A stretch of 64,000 bases of DNA from Tipula vernalis (lineage: Eukaryota > Arthropoda > Insecta > Diptera > Tipulidae): contig OY282558.1 in assembly GCA_958295665.1 (NCBI GenBank), positions 69,056,789-69,120,788 of the forward strand. The letters run 5' to 3'. Positions 33,301-46,055 of this stretch are shown here, one piece after another; position 1 is the first letter of the stretch, and each line of letters begins with the position of its first letter. The position numbers and the translations under genes are program-made. Below the pieces are notes generated by a model. It had not been told where the DNA came from, made no database searches, and was given only the letters and a program-made list of their open reading frames with translations.

Positions 33301-36157
33301 ACGTTTTTATTCCGATGAATCCTTTTACATGCATTTCCATATTTTGCCCTAATCAGATAAATGTCACAACGTGGATTAGTTAACAAATAAAAACAATAAT
33401 CGCAATATTTGCTTTCTAGAAAAACTCCGGATCGTCAAATAATGTGCAATATTTTAATTTGACGTTTATTTTGTTCTTAATTTATTGATCTTACTTAGCG
33501 GAGTTTATTAGGCCAAAGTAAAACTTTTTTAACTTCCAAATATTTGTTGGCCTAAATTCAAAATTTGGCTTATAAAAAAATTTTGATTTATCAAATTTTA
33601 AGCTACGAAAGTCGAATTACGTTATTCTTGAAGAAAAATTAAAAATATTTGGAATAAACCATAAAGTATATTGGTAAAAAGTAAAATAAGTGGAAATATG
33701 TAAAAATATGTGATTGTGCAAATATATTTAGAAATATGTGGTAACATATACTCGTAGAGCTCATTTGCTTATAAGGAATAGCTATCCAACATATTATTGG
33801 TTTGGATTTCCCAAAAACAATATTTTTTTACCTAAGAATCCTAAGCCTATTTATACTATATATGTATGTTCTAAAAATGTATATTATAGCAAACCTTATT
33901 TTAATAGCTTTTAGAGGTTTATAGTCAAAGTTAGTCCTGCAATTATTTGACATATAAATTTTGAACTTTCAGGAAATTTAATGTAATGATTTCAGAACAA
34001 TTCTTTGATTTCATCTTTTAATCGCTACAGCATATTTACATATTACTCACCGTTTATTGTTTTGCCGAAATGATCGGCACGCGCAGAATCATAAATCAAT
34101 CACTATTTCAATTCCATTAATTATGATGAAAGGACGAGTATATTACTTGTTAGTTGTTATTGTTCCACATCTCAAAAATTTCAAATATTTAAACAAACAT
34201 ATCTTACATTAGCCTTTTGCTAGTTCACAGTAAACATATTCTTAATATTTTACAACCAAAGACAATGTTCACTTAATCATTTTATCCAAAGTTTAACGAT
34301 TTTTGTCTCATTATATTATATGACAACCGACCTAACATTAATTAACATCTCATTAAAATGATTTATTTCTTAATGGGTTTGTAATAATTATTTAACAAAT
34401 TACTCCCTAAACGTAGACTAACCGTCCAGAACATACATTAAATTTTTGTTATATCCAATCATCATTATCACCCTCCAGTGAAAGTCTTGCGAATGTGGTT
34501 CGTACCGTATTTTATATATGAAATTTAAACATTTACACACGCCTCACACGGTAACAAAAGCTCCAACTTACCAACCTTGACAGTAATAAAAGAATATCGA
34601 AAAATGATCTAATTCCATGTCGTATAATATATGTAAGGTCTATCAACATCATAAAATTTCTTAAAAAACTACTTTACATAAATATTTTACGTGTAACAAC
34701 GTCTCGTCATCGCAATACATACGCGTCTATATATGAATGGAAAATCTTCCAATGTTCGATCACATTGACCAACACAATGGTGTGCGCGCGTTTTATTAAT
34801 TTACATAACTAAAATATAATTTAAAATCAATTGTAACTCTTTCGAAAAATCCATCTCACATCTTACATTTTGAACGCTGTTGAACATTATTTGACCTTAC
34901 TATGAATAAATACAATAAATATCTTAAACGATTCGATTTTTTTTCGTTTTTTTTTTTTAATTGCATTCTTATTACCGTAAAGGCGCCAATAACGTACATA
35001 TATATACCACAAATAAGTAATCCAATGGTTTTGGTTCTCTTAAGAATATGCCTTAAGAAGTGGATTACAAAAGACTTGGAAAAAAGAAAAAAAATTCTTT
35101 CGCTCGAAATTATTAATTTATGTCTAGCGATAATCGACGCATCAGATTAAGATAAAAATTATTTGGAATTAATAAAATGATCGGACGGCGGCCAATAAAA
35201 AAAGTAAATAAAAATAATTTCCAAAGTCCAAAAGATATGTCGCGACAACGATTCAGAAGAAACAAATAAAAAATGATCGCGCGAAAAAATTTGCATAAAT
35301 TTCACTGTGAAATGATTTTGTTTACACATTTTTGTGTCTATAGATATTATGTGCTGGTGATAATCATATGGTCGACGGTTATTATTTAGATAACAATAAA
35401 CAAATTTACTATGAATTTTATTTACGATGATTCCATTCAAAAATATTTTGTTTACCTTTTTCATAAATCGAGGCTGGAGCTTTTAGGAAATTTTCGTAAA
35501 ATTTGTCTTTTGACTTTGGTACTTTTTATTTTTTTTGATTCTTTAGAAAGAAATTTTTGATTAAATCCGGAATGTGTTTGCAACGACGACAACGACGACG
35601 CCAAATATTTTAATTCGGTTTGTGGTATAATTAATTGATAAATTAGGAATTACTTGATGAGTGTTTATTTATATAAACAATAGATAAAAATCGTGACGGC
35701 GGAATATTGGAGACTCTAATTTACGTAGTATTGATTATTTTATGCGTCGCTCAATGGAATTCATCGATTTAGAAAGAAATTCTTGTTAAATAAAAATCCG
35801 TATTAAAACCAAATTAATATATCATCGTTCAAATAAACACCTTGCAATAGCTTTTCGTGGAACTGTGATATATTTGGCAGTAAGGCAGATTCTTAAGATC
35901 AGCTAACGGATGAACACTCCAATTGAAAGTAAAACACTTGTAGATGGAGGGCCATAAAAATACTTTGGCCCTAGACTGAACTCCGGTTACCAGGTGACCT
36001 CCATTCCAAATTAGTCTTGCCCACAGCAAGAGGCCCTATTATGATGGAATTTATTTTCCTAAAACCATGTTTTAGTGTAAGAATATAACAATAAGAAAAT
36101 AAACAGCGGGAGTCGCACTCAGATCGTCTTAGTCCGAGAAGGACCTAATTCTGACTC
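33301..36157. other. AT-rich DNA, no gene seen
   Basis: Nothing here has a recognisable domain. The open frames at 34902-35150 (+) and 35159-35464 (-) are Lys/Ile/Phe-rich and typical of chance frames at this base composition. Confidence 0.6.
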
Positions 36158-36490
36158 CGAGTTTACGTAAATATTCTTCGGGAAAATATTTTGCAATTTC
36201 AAAATATTTTTGATGCAAAACAAAAGAATTATATTCGGAATTCTTTCAGAAATTTGTTTGCGAAATAGACTAAAGGCGGCTGCACGAGTCCGTCTCGTAC
36301 GCGTCGCATTTTACGACGCGCTTTAAAATTAAAAATTTTTCAACTCAGGTGGGGGAAATTTTTTTTAGATTAGGGTGCTTTGATTGGTTTAAAAAGCGCG
36401 ACGCAAAATGCGACGCGCACGAGATGGACTCGTGCAGCCGCCCTAAGGGCCTGCTGAAAATCATTTCATCAGAATATTTACGTAAACTCG
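36158..36490. repeat. 20-bp inverted repeat enclosing a MITE
   Basis: CGAGTTTACGTAAATATTCT at 36158-36177 has a perfect inverted partner at 36471-36490. The MITE (36274-36443) lies between them, so they may be arms of an older element that the MITE entered. Confidence 0.65.
36274..36443. mobile_element. Harbinger-like MITE
   Basis: This 170-bp element has long inverted ends of about 53 bp: left starts AGGCGGCTGCACGAGTCC, right starts GGGCGGCTGCACGAGTCC on the minus strand. They are nearly identical and CpG-rich (GCGTCGCATTTT). TAA flanks it at 36271-36273 and 36444-36446, the 3-bp duplication typical of PIF/Harbinger. The core is non-coding. Confidence 0.8.
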
Positions 36491-37547
36491 CACTGAGTAG
36501 TCATATGCTTAGGATGCTTAGGATAAATAAACGGATTCGGTCAGACGACCCTACTACGAAGGGTATTCCCGAAAAAAGGGAGAAAACTCAAAAGTGATAA
36601 ATAGATTCAAAGCACGGAGCTAGAGTTAACAGCTCAGAAGACCAAGAAATTAACTTTAACGACCTAGTGAAGGCTTGAGATTGAAAATTACAGGCCAAAA
36701 CCTTCCCGATGTCAAGCTAGATACTGCACAGATATAGTGGCACTATTATTGCCTAATGTTCAGAACGGAGTGGAAAGTATAAAGGAAGTTTCGCTAAGCA
36801 ACCTTTTTCAACTCAATCACTAGAAAGAACCTTGGACCACCAAAGAAAAAAATTAAAGGTTTGCCACTTAGAACAATAAAGTTGGAGACGAGAGGTCAAG
36901 CAGAGCATTTTTTTGTACCAATTCACACATCCCACATTCAAAGAAAACATTGACACCATTGAAAGAGGTGAGCAATTTGTGAATTATGTTTAACAAACAA
37001 ACTCTTTAACAAGGCCAAGAGAAAAACACTCTAGAGACTCTCAAATGTGATACTCAAATGTTATCTAGAAACCCCCAGAGGTGATTACTATGAACAATAT
37101 ATTTTTAGAGCGCGGCCTGAAAATTATATTACCTCATCTAATCTAAACCTGACACTACTTACTCCAGGAACACGTATTGGGGAAAAACGCAAGGAAGTAC
37201 TCAGAGTGGAATGAGACAAGCCCAAACAAGTATATTTAAAACCCGTTGCTTGGAATTTAATGGAGATTTAAAATAATCGGGAGACCTCTAACAAACCGTT
37301 GCAGATTCTGCAACCTTCAAAAGGTTCCATCCGATAATTTAAGCTTCACTTATTTCACCTTTAGTGCAAATGGCTAATTATGGAAGTCTTACCCTTAGTA
37401 ACTTATTCCAAATATAAGTGACTAGTGCTTTTGCTTTGTGAGTAAATTCAACAAATATTATTGAACCTGTAGAGCTTGATTACAAGATCAATGGCCGAAT
37501 ATTAAATAATTCTGTATAATGCCTGCAGATACCGTATAAAAATTATA
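36491..37547. other. unassigned DNA
   Basis: No gene is recognised. The sequence is less AT-rich than its surroundings and may be an old element remnant, but no motif supports a name. Confidence 0.5.
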
Positions 37548-37549
37548 TA

Positions 37550-38960
37550 CAGTGGCGGACAATAGTGCTCACGAAAATTTAAATAAATAATAATCTTAAA
37601 ATTATTTGTACTAGCAATCACTTAAATTTATTCAATTTATTATTGTTTTGAATAACATTATTTTCATACGTACATATATGATCTTTTAAATTCAATTACA
37701 ATTTTAAAATATACAAAAATTGATTCATTCACATTGTGAACACTTTTGTCCCTGAAATGTTTTTGCTATATTAATACTTCGTGTACCCTCCTTTAGATTT
37801 TATCTCCGCTTCTATATTCTTCTATTCTAAGATACCATGGGAGATACCATTCCAAGTTTCCAACGTGCGTTCTTATAACTCATCGATTGTTCTTGGAGGC
37901 TCCTTGTTAGAAATAATTTTTCGTTTAAGGATGGCCCAAAGGTGTTCAATGCTATTAATATCCGATAGTTGGTCTAGCCAATCAAGAACTTTGATTCCAT
38001 TTTAATTAAACCAAGTTTTAGTGATTTTGGTTTTGTGCTTTGGGACACTATCATGAATAAATGTATCATCTTGGCCAGGCCCAATTCCAAATATATCCAG
38101 ACTAGGTAAGTACGAGTGTTCTAAAATTGTAGCATAGTTACAAGCTGTCATTGTACCTCGAATCCTTCGTGAAATGCCAAGTTTATTATTCCTAAAGCAT
38201 CGACAAATCATCAAGGAGCCACCATCAAATTATATTGTTTGACAAATATTTCTATCCGTCACTCTGATATTCTTATCAAACAAGGTCCAAAGTGGCCGAT
38301 TAGATCCATTACGATTAATTTTCGTTTCATCTGACCATGTTAACTTCTTCCAGTCATCTATTGTAAAGTGTTTATATTTTTTGGCCAACAATATACGGTG
38401 TGGTCGATGTTTTGGTGATTAGTATAACTTTTTTACTTTATTTTGGACAATCATGCCTACGTTTTTCAATAATCTTCTGATTGTTTTATCTTGTACATTT
38501 AATCCGAATTCTCATTTTAGTACTTCATTTGTTTCAGTTGCTGTATTTGTGGCACCAGTTGAGATTAAACGCCTTATTTTGAGCTCTATCAAAGGGCTCA
38601 GCTTCTTTGAACACCCCCTCGCCCCCTCCCCTGAGTTTGTTTTACAAACAATTTTAAATTCACTTTTAATTTTTGTTATCAAACCTTTAACTACGTTATG
38701 TTTGCAATTTGCCGATATTATATCGCGCTTATTTTTTGCTTCATAGTAAATGTGTTCGGTCAACAATAAGATTTACAATAAATGCTTATCAAAATCAAAA
38801 AAAAATTCAAAATAAATAATTACCTTCTATTTTGACAGAACTACTAATATTTAAATTCACAAAACTATTTTCAAATTTATTTTGTTTTTACTCTTTCAAC
38901 CCCAGGACAAAACTGTTCACGTTCAATCATGTTTACTTATTACCACAATTTACACAGTGT
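37550..38960 (-). mobile_element. Tc1-like DNA transposon (decayed)
   Basis: TA flanks it at 37548-37549 and 38961-38962, and the outer ends begin CAGTGGCGGACAATAGTG (left) and CACTGTG (right, minus). A related motif recurs inside each end: GTGAACACTTTTGTCC at 37736-37751 and GGACAAAACTGTTCACG at about 38906-38922. This is the IR/DR arrangement of many Tc1-like elements. The length of 1411 bp is somewhat short of the usual 1.6 kb. Confidence 0.7.
37785..38766 (-). pseudogene. Tc1-like transposase
   Basis: On the minus strand the N-terminal DNA-binding part is at 38766-38512. WSDETK (first catalytic Asp) is at about 38340, and a CNYATILEH ... IHDSVPKH segment (second Asp) at about 38160-38020. 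NGIKVLDWLDQLSDINSIEH with the final acidic residues is at about 37990-37925. Stops at the TWFN* position (38002) and at other places, plus frame changes, make it non-functional. The motif order is diagnostic of Tc1-like transposases. Confidence 0.8.
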
Positions 38961-39429
38961 AATATTCTGGTTCAAAAAAATATATTTTTTAATTGTGCAG
39001 CTTTAGGTTGAGTGTTTAAAATCAATATTATAATTATTTTCATCTTACAGGAATGGTAGGTGGTCAGGTGGAAGTTGCTCGGGGGATTCAGGTGGAACTT
39101 GCGGTTAGCTCTGTAACTTGCAACTTCCACAAGTGCACGTGTTACCTCCACGTGGTGGCCACTGGTAACTAGATTGCTGATTCCATGGCTTTTAGGCTAA
39201 AACACGGCGCTAAAGGAGTCAACCTTAAACAAATCGCTGGGCTGGGTTAAGGTGTTAATCGTACCTTGCCGATAATCGACCAGACTGGGGGCCCAGCTTT
39301 AAAACTAGCTCAGTCGCTAACGGTGGATTCGGATACTTGGCGCCCTTCGGATTAAGTAGCCTTATATGTGTACTGCGAATCTCTGCACATATGGATACTT
39401 CTTTCTCCGCTACTCGTGCGGGAACAATT

Positions 39430-40560
39430 ATGGAACTTCATAATAACCAAAAGAGTCCGGCTCTCTAAAAAAAGCGGAAAATGTGGATAACGAGACTCGG
39501 ATATTTAGGCCTGCCTCTAAGTCTACAAATAAACAACGAGACATAAGCTCAAGCGAGGCTGGTCCCTCCAATCGGGTCATCAAATCTGAGTATAAAAATA
39601 CCAAGCGGAACCAAAGCAGGACCAAAGCTGGTTCCTCAATACCAACCTATAATACTAGGAGGAGGGCCCTCAACCTGGTTAAGATAAATAACATATCGCC
39701 AGAAGACAGAACGGATAAGGACAAATCCACGCTTGCGTGGGCAAAAATAGTCACCGAGAAAAAGTCGGAATGCCCTTCAGCTGGCTCACAGCTTAAAAGA
39801 AATAGATCTCAGGAGGAAAGTCCTAAGATCGCAAAGCGAACAGAAATCCATGCTTCCGCTATGAGGTCTTTTAACGAGTTCCTCAAGGATCAGCTGGTTG
39901 TGGCAGTTATTGGCAAATCCCAAGAAGATGGCAGTATCACGGCCGCCAATTGGGGGAAGGTGCAAGGGGCCTTAGCCACCATCGACCTGAATGGAAAATC
40001 GAGGACCTGCGTCGACTTGTTGGGACGCGGGATGGGACAGGAATCAGGTGAAACTGACTGCCTGTGCAGATCAGATGGCCCTGCTGCTTTATAAGTAGGC
40101 AGTGGGGGGACTTGGCGAGGTATGCCTCGGACCCAGCCTTGCTGTGATTGATAGCTAAGATGTACATCCCGTCAGAGCCTAGTGATCCGAAGGTGATACT
40201 CCAGTTGTTGCAGGTTGGCAACCAAGATTTGCCAACACATAACTGGAAAGTTGCTAAGCTCGAGGAGACAAAGGCTAACTATAGGTCAGCTGTTATCATC
40301 TTAAACAGGGAGTCACTGACTGCACTGTAAAAAACCAACGGTTTAATCAACTATGGTTTCAGTGCAGTCACACTCAAGGTGTATAAGAAGGACGCAGACA
40401 AGCCGGTGGCTCCGAAGTCGTCTTCAGAAACTACCGCGGTGCTTGATAGCTCATCTGCGTGCGCGAAGGTAGCAGCGAAGCGGAAACTCTCTCCACGGAC
40501 AGGGAGATGTCAACGTACATGGGGTCTTTAAAGAGGCTCTCAGAGGACTACTGATCAGGG
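39430..40560 (+). pseudogene. LINE ORF1 with DUF4780 domain
   Basis: The long readable part starts at 39483 with a GTG; a real ATG at 39430 in another frame suggests an early indel. The N-terminal 120 residues are basic and Ser/Lys-rich, fitting an RNA-binding Gag-like protein. From about 39895 to 40390 the sequence matches the DUF4780 pattern of insect LINE ORF1 proteins (VAVIGKSQEDG ... ITAANW, then IPSEPSDP ... DLPTHNWKV ... LNRESL). A frameshift near 40020 and stops at 40096 and about 40158 break it. Confidence 0.75.
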
Positions 40561-40592
40561 GATGATTCTGATGTTACTGTGGTGGAGAAGAG

Positions 40593-43500
40593 GCTGTAGA
40601 GATGACACTGACATTTCTTCAAGTCAACCTTCACCACTCTAAGGCAGCATCAGCCGCTCTAATTTTAAAAATTCGGAAAGAAGCGACAGATGTTGTCTTG
40701 ATCCAGGAACCTTGGGTCACTGAAGACCGGGTACTTGGGCTCAAGACTTCCTGAAAAATAACATAAGATGATTTCTGTTATCAAATTTCAGTAACGGAGA
40801 TGTAGCAGCGGCCAGCATTGAGGTCGATAAACGAAACCTCTGGCTAGTATCAGCCTACCTAGCTTATGATAAATTGGATACTCCACCAATCAATCATTCT
40901 AGGTGAGCTAATTTTGGAGGCTCAGAAGCGCAAGGTTGGAGTCATCCTTGGGAGTGATGCAAATACTCATCACACAATCTGGGGAAGTACGGACACAAAT
41001 GAACGAGGTGAGTTACTCCTTGATTACATTTTAAGTACGAACCTTAATATATGTAACATAGGCAATAAGCCGACCTATATAACTAGTAATGGACAGGAAG
41101 TATTGGATATTACACTAGTTTCAAGCTTTCTGGCGATTAGTTTATTAAACTAGAGACTGTTGGAAGACCACTTCTTTTCTGATCATTGTTATCTTCAATT
41201 TGAAATGGACTTGACTTCTGCAAAAAGTCCAATCTACAGAAATAGGTGGAAAACCAACTGGGATACCTTTAGAAATATTCTGGATAATTCACTAGCAGTT
41301 CCGGTGCCAAAACCTCCAGAAACTGTGCAAGAGCTCGATGGCTTGGTGGACGAGTTGTCGAGTGCTTTAAATGAAGCGATACTGGGCTCTAGTCCCCTTA
41401 GCAGACCTAGGGGTATATCTCGACCACCCTGGTGGTCCAAGGAGATTCAACAAACACGTCGTAAATGCAAAAGACTCTTCCAAACAGCACAGAAAACAAA
41501 ATCTGCTGTAGACTAGGACCCCTATAAGGAAGACCTCAACATTTACAAATATCAATTGAGAAGTGCCAAGAACAGCTCTTGGAGAATATACTGTGCCAAA
41601 ATTCAGGAGTCTTCAGAGATGTCTAGGCTACGCAAAGAACTAGCAACTGGTCCTTCCATCCCAAGTTATCTTCAACGGTCGGATGGAATATGGACCACTA
41701 ACAGCGCGGAATCGCTGGAACTACTGATGGAGACTCATTTTCCTGGTTGTTCCGTATCTGTACCTAGCACATCAGTAGGTTAAAGGGTTAGTAGCCTCAT
41801 AGGCCAAATTATTAGCAGAAAAAATATTCTGTGGGCGATAAACAGTTCCAAACCATATAAGTCGGCTGGACTCGATGGTATTATCCCTGCGGATATTCAA
41901 CAAACTACGGATCTAACAATTTCCTGGTTAGAGGTAATCTTCAAAGGCAGCCTAGAACTATGTCACATTCCTAGTAAATGGACAGAAGTGAAGGTTGTTT
42001 TCATACATAAGGCGGGAAAACGCTCACATTGCAATCCCAAAGACCTTAGACCAATTATCTTGTCTTTCTTCCTTTTTAAAACACTGGAAAGTCAAATAGA
42101 AGCTCATATTAGAGGCACGACTGTGTCGGAAAATCTGTCCAAATTTCAACATGCCTTTTTTAAGGGAGATCTGTAGAGACTGCTCTTCATTCTCTTGTAT
42201 TTTTCATTGAAAAGTCTTTCGAATATAGAGACTACGCAATGGTAACCTTTTTGGATATTGAGGGGGACTTTAACAATGTGCTTCCAGGGGCTATAACTCG
42301 GGCACTTTCAGATCTGGGAGTGGATGAATCACTTAAAGACTGGATAGAGGCAGGATCATAAATGCTAGTTTTGGAGAGTCCTCAGTCAGAAGATTTGCCA
42401 GCAGAACTACACCGCAGGGTGGCGTACTGTCCCCCTACTTTCGAATTTGGTCATAAATGACCTGTTGCTGAGACTGGAGGACGGTGGCTTCAAGGTGGTT
42501 GCCTATGAGGATGATGTTGCTATTGATATCCGTGATAAATATCCCGGCACTCTTAGTGAGCTTATGCAGAATGTCCTGGGCACTGTTTCATTATGGGCCA
42601 ATGGCTGTGGGTTGAATATGAACCCACACAAAACCGAATTGGTTCTCTTCTCTAGGAAATATAAAGTTCCTTACATCGATCCTCCCACTTTAAATGGGTT
42701 CAGCTTGACTTTTACAGTCGAAGAGAAGTTTCTGGGGTCTCGTTTTGGATAGCAAATTATATTCTAAACCCAATATTCTGGAAAGGGTAAAGAAAGCTTC
42801 GGTAGCGCTATACTCTTGCAAAAATGCCATTGGGAAAGGATGGGGGCTGAGCCCCACATAGTACATTGGCTTTATACCTCAGTAGTCAGACCCATACTCT
42901 TGTGTGGGGTAATAGTCTGGTGGCCTGCTCTGGACAAAACTGTCAACCAAACGCTGTTAACAAAAGTTCAGATAACAATCTCTCTGTGGATCAGTGGTGC
43001 ACTGAGGAGCACATCCACTCAGGCACTAGAGACTCTGCTATTTTTGACTCCTCTAGATATCTTGGGGAACAGTTAGCAGCTTGTAATGCCATATGGCTGA
43101 AATCCTTTTAATGTGAACCTGCAACAATACAGGGCACTTATCTATTTTGTGCAACAAACAAATTCCCAAGACCACCGACTATACTGTCCCGTCACTATCT
43201 TTTGAGACAAAGTTCCGGACTAGGATCCCATCCAGGGAGGACTGGATGATTGGTGCAGTTTTGGAACCAGGAGTTATAAACTTCTTCAATGATGGTACAA
43301 AACGGGACGGGTAAGTCGGGGCTGGAGTGGTCTGCGAGGAACTTTCGTTAAATCTCTCCTTCCGCCTCCCCGACTACTGTAGCATTTTTCAAGCTGAAGT
43401 AACTGCCATAAAGGAAGTCGCAGACTGGTTGAGGTATAATGTAATATCAGTTTGTGATATTCGCATATATACGGACAGTCAGGCTGCCATAAATGCGCTT

Positions 43501-43740
43501 CAATCACACCTCCTCACGTCGAAAGTAGTCCAGAACTGTCTCTCATCTCTTAACGAGACGGCAGATCAGTTCAACATCCACATTTTATGGGTGCCTGAAA
43601 AATTGCGAGCAGTGAATGTTATTGGTGAAATTATAGTAAACATCGCTTGTGCAAAGGGTCAAAGATTGCTCCTTTGGAACAAATTTCCCTGCAAAGGTTA
43701 CAGCTATCTTGAATCTATCGGAAGCGGACCATTTTGACCA
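40593..43740 (+). pseudogene. LINE ORF2: endonuclease, RT, RNase H
   Basis: The APE-type endonuclease starts at 40596 (LQVNLHHSKAASA, IQEPWV). It continues with GSDANTHHTIWGS at about 40952 and SDH near 41179, the catalytic His region. RT is at about 41860-42700: RPI (about 42050), LDIEG and YEDDVAI at 42505. The usual YADD box therefore has Glu for Ala. RNase H is at about 43280-43740, with IYTDSQAAINAL at 43468. About eight stops or frameshifts are visible. The protein would nick target DNA and prime cDNA synthesis there. Confidence 0.8.
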
Positions 43741-44123
43741 TCACTCAAAAGTGGTAAAGTTTAAAAATGCTTAGTAAATACCAGTACTAATAAAAGGTAC
43801 ATTCAGGCGCTATACGTTCGCATTCCTATTTGTTCTGGTAGCAGACAATATTAAGATTACGTATCCCAATTTAATAGACTAAATACTTTAAATTTTTTAT
43901 TATATCCACACTAACATCATTTAGTTGAATAATTGGTAACGACAGCCTAAAACAAAACGGTTCCAGCTAACACCATTTAACCTTTCAACTTAATCCTGGA
44001 ACAAATTCAAAAATTTGACGTCCAAATCTTTTCTCGGAACCCGATCAAAAACTGATATATACGAAAACCGTAAAATGAGAAATCCATACTATTAATACAT
44101 AACTAGTCTATTTACTGTATCAC
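43741..44123. other. AT-rich DNA, no gene seen
   Basis: This lies between the truncated LINE and a gypsy-like fragment. Nothing is recognisable. Confidence 0.6.
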
Positions 44124-44335
44124 ATGTGTCTGAAAGACGAAATCGACATGCAAATTCGAAAGCTACTAAAAGCTAAGATGGCTCGTTCCCAAAAAAAAAA
44201 AAACCTGACTCGTCGTCGAAAACGAAATACTAACGGAAAACAAACTATTTACGATTGTAAATTTGAAAAACGTCTTCCAATTAAACTTAGGAATGCCCCA
44301 TCAATTTTTTAACATATTCTCTTCAACGTACTATG
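44124..44335 (+). pseudogene. possible Ty3/gypsy RT fragment
   Basis: The frame reads DEIDMQIRKLLKAKMARS and, about 40 residues on, LRNAPSIF. These resemble the start of the gypsy RT fingers (E...I..LL..GIIRPS) and the F.L.NAPSTFQ motif, with most of the domain between them deleted. The strand is opposite to the neighbouring gypsy elements. The match is weak. Confidence 0.35.
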
Positions 44336-44545
44336 TATGACATAATCATCTTTGGCAAATCAGGTACGAGTATAACACTAGACATGTTTTTCGATTAAAA
44401 CAATAAAACGTCTGTCTTCCACTCGATATTATCAACGACCCCTTTTCCTTTATTATTATTTCTTTATCTCACATAATACAAACATTCTGAGGTTTTTACA
44501 CCTTAATATAAATCAGGATTGTTTAACCTAACAATTCGGCCAAAC
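44300..44545 (-). repeat. possible 3' LTR remnant of the mag-like element
   Basis: On the minus strand TGTTAGGTTAAAC begins about 37 bases after the end of pol, in the position of a 3' LTR. AATAAAGG-like poly(A) signals are downstream. No second copy is in the window, so this is positional inference. Confidence 0.3.
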
Positions 44546-44581
44546 TGACTGAAACCTGCCTCGGTTTTAATAATTAATTAT

Positions 44582-46055
44582 TTATTAAATGGTTTCATGC
44601 GAGTAATGTTATATACACCTTGAAACGGCCGACTATTAATGCTGAATCCAGCGACATCCCCAATTAGATATCGATCATTACCCAATATTTTCTTAACTTG
44701 ATATTTTGGAATTAGTTTTTTGTTAATACCTGGAGTAGTATCCACATTCTTCACGACAGTTAAATCACCTTCATTAAACGTAACAGCTTCCTTCCTATGA
44801 CTATTTATATATTCTCGACTATACGCTTGTGATGCTTCAATGTTAATATGGGCAGTTTTAGAATTGCGTTAATATTTTCCGGAACATCATCTAATTTGTT
44901 TTGTTCCAAATAATATCAAGGATGGTGTCAATTTCGTCGTACTATGCTCACTAGTGTTGTACGCAAACTCTACTTGTTCCAGGACTTGGTCCCACTCGAT
45001 TTTTCGTTCGCCATCGACCAACTATGCTATCATGGGCGTTCGAAAAACCGTCAATGATACCCAATATAAACCGCTTCTTTTGCTTAGTCATGCCCAACGG
45101 ATCATAAAAATCGGCACGTACGATTTCAAAAGGTTTATCTCCTTTAGGAATGCTGTGAAGAAAACCTTCTACCTTCCCCGTTGGTAAATTTTATTTTATA
45201 CATTTCAAGCAATTCTGGATGTATTGTTTTACGATGCTGGACATATTGGGAAACCAATAATGTCTTCTTATTACCTCATCGTCTTCTTCAATCCAATATG
45301 CGCCATGAGATCGTGAGAGTTTTTAATCACTTGATTTTGCATCGACTGTGGCACAAAAAAACGTATTTTATTTTTATTGATCTTTTTGAAGATCAATCCA
45401 TCTCGTAGCTCATAAAGCGAACTTTCAGCTAACTTAAGTTGATTTCGTAATTCTTCAAGCTTTGGATCTTGCGATTGCAATAAGGCCAATGTTTGCTCAA
45501 AAGGGTTATCGTGAATTACTAAGACACTCTGAATTCGGCTCAATGCATCAGCGTGTTTCATCTGATCTCTCTTTCGATGATGAATCGTATAATTATACTT
45601 TTGCATTTCCAAGGCCTACCGTGCAATTTTTGAATGAATAACCTTTTTATTTAACGTCAGAGTAATTGCATCGCAATCTGTGTACACCTTAAATTCTCGA
45701 CCATGCAAAAAAATTCCGAAATCTTCGGAATGCGTATATGATTGCTGAGCACTCCAATTCATAAGAGTGTAACCTCGATTCATTCTCTATCGGGCTTTCA
45801 ATTAATTTCCTCTTCAATGATTCAAATGAGTTAATTTCATCCTGTCCAAATATATATTCCGCATTTCTGCGCAACAAATATTGTAATGGTTTGGCAATCA
45901 ATGCAAACCCTTCTATAAATTTCCGGAAGTACGAGCATAAACCCAAAAAACTTCGGATCTCCTTGTTGTTTCTTGGCACCGGATACTCTTCAATAGCACT
46001 GATGTTACGGTCATTGGGAGTTATATTTATTGCTTCAAAAACACTTAAAATTTTA
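44582..46055 (-). pseudogene. pol: mag-like Ty3/gypsy pol: RT end, RNase H, integrase
   Basis: Read on the minus strand, NKILSVFEA joins an RT thumb with PRNNKEIRSFLGLCSYFRKFI (about 45980-45910). RNase H pieces follow to ADALSRIQ (about 45540). A zinc domain (HDLMAHIGLKK ... CLKC), integrase pieces at 45200-45040 and a C-terminal part near 44950-44582 (VEFAYNTSEHS ... GVYNITRMKPFNK) complete it. Stops and deletions are frequent. The sequence starts exactly where the errantivirus-like LTR ends, so it is the downstream half of a split element. Confidence 0.75.

Larger units (their letters stand above)
39052..43740 (+). mobile_element. LOA/R1-like LINE, copy 2 (3'-truncated)
   Basis: It contains a GC-richer 5' leader (39052-39420), ORF1 with a DUF4780 domain, and ORF2 with endonuclease, RT and RNase H, all on the plus strand. 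It ends inside RNase H, without the C-terminal Cys/His domain and CCTAA tail seen in copy 1. Loss of the 3' end is the opposite of normal 5' truncation and points to a later deletion. Confidence 0.85.

Noticed and set aside
36491..37547. Possible BEL/Pao remnant (a short LPDVKLD-like reading near 36710)
   Set aside because: One short weak resemblance with no neighbouring motif is not enough.
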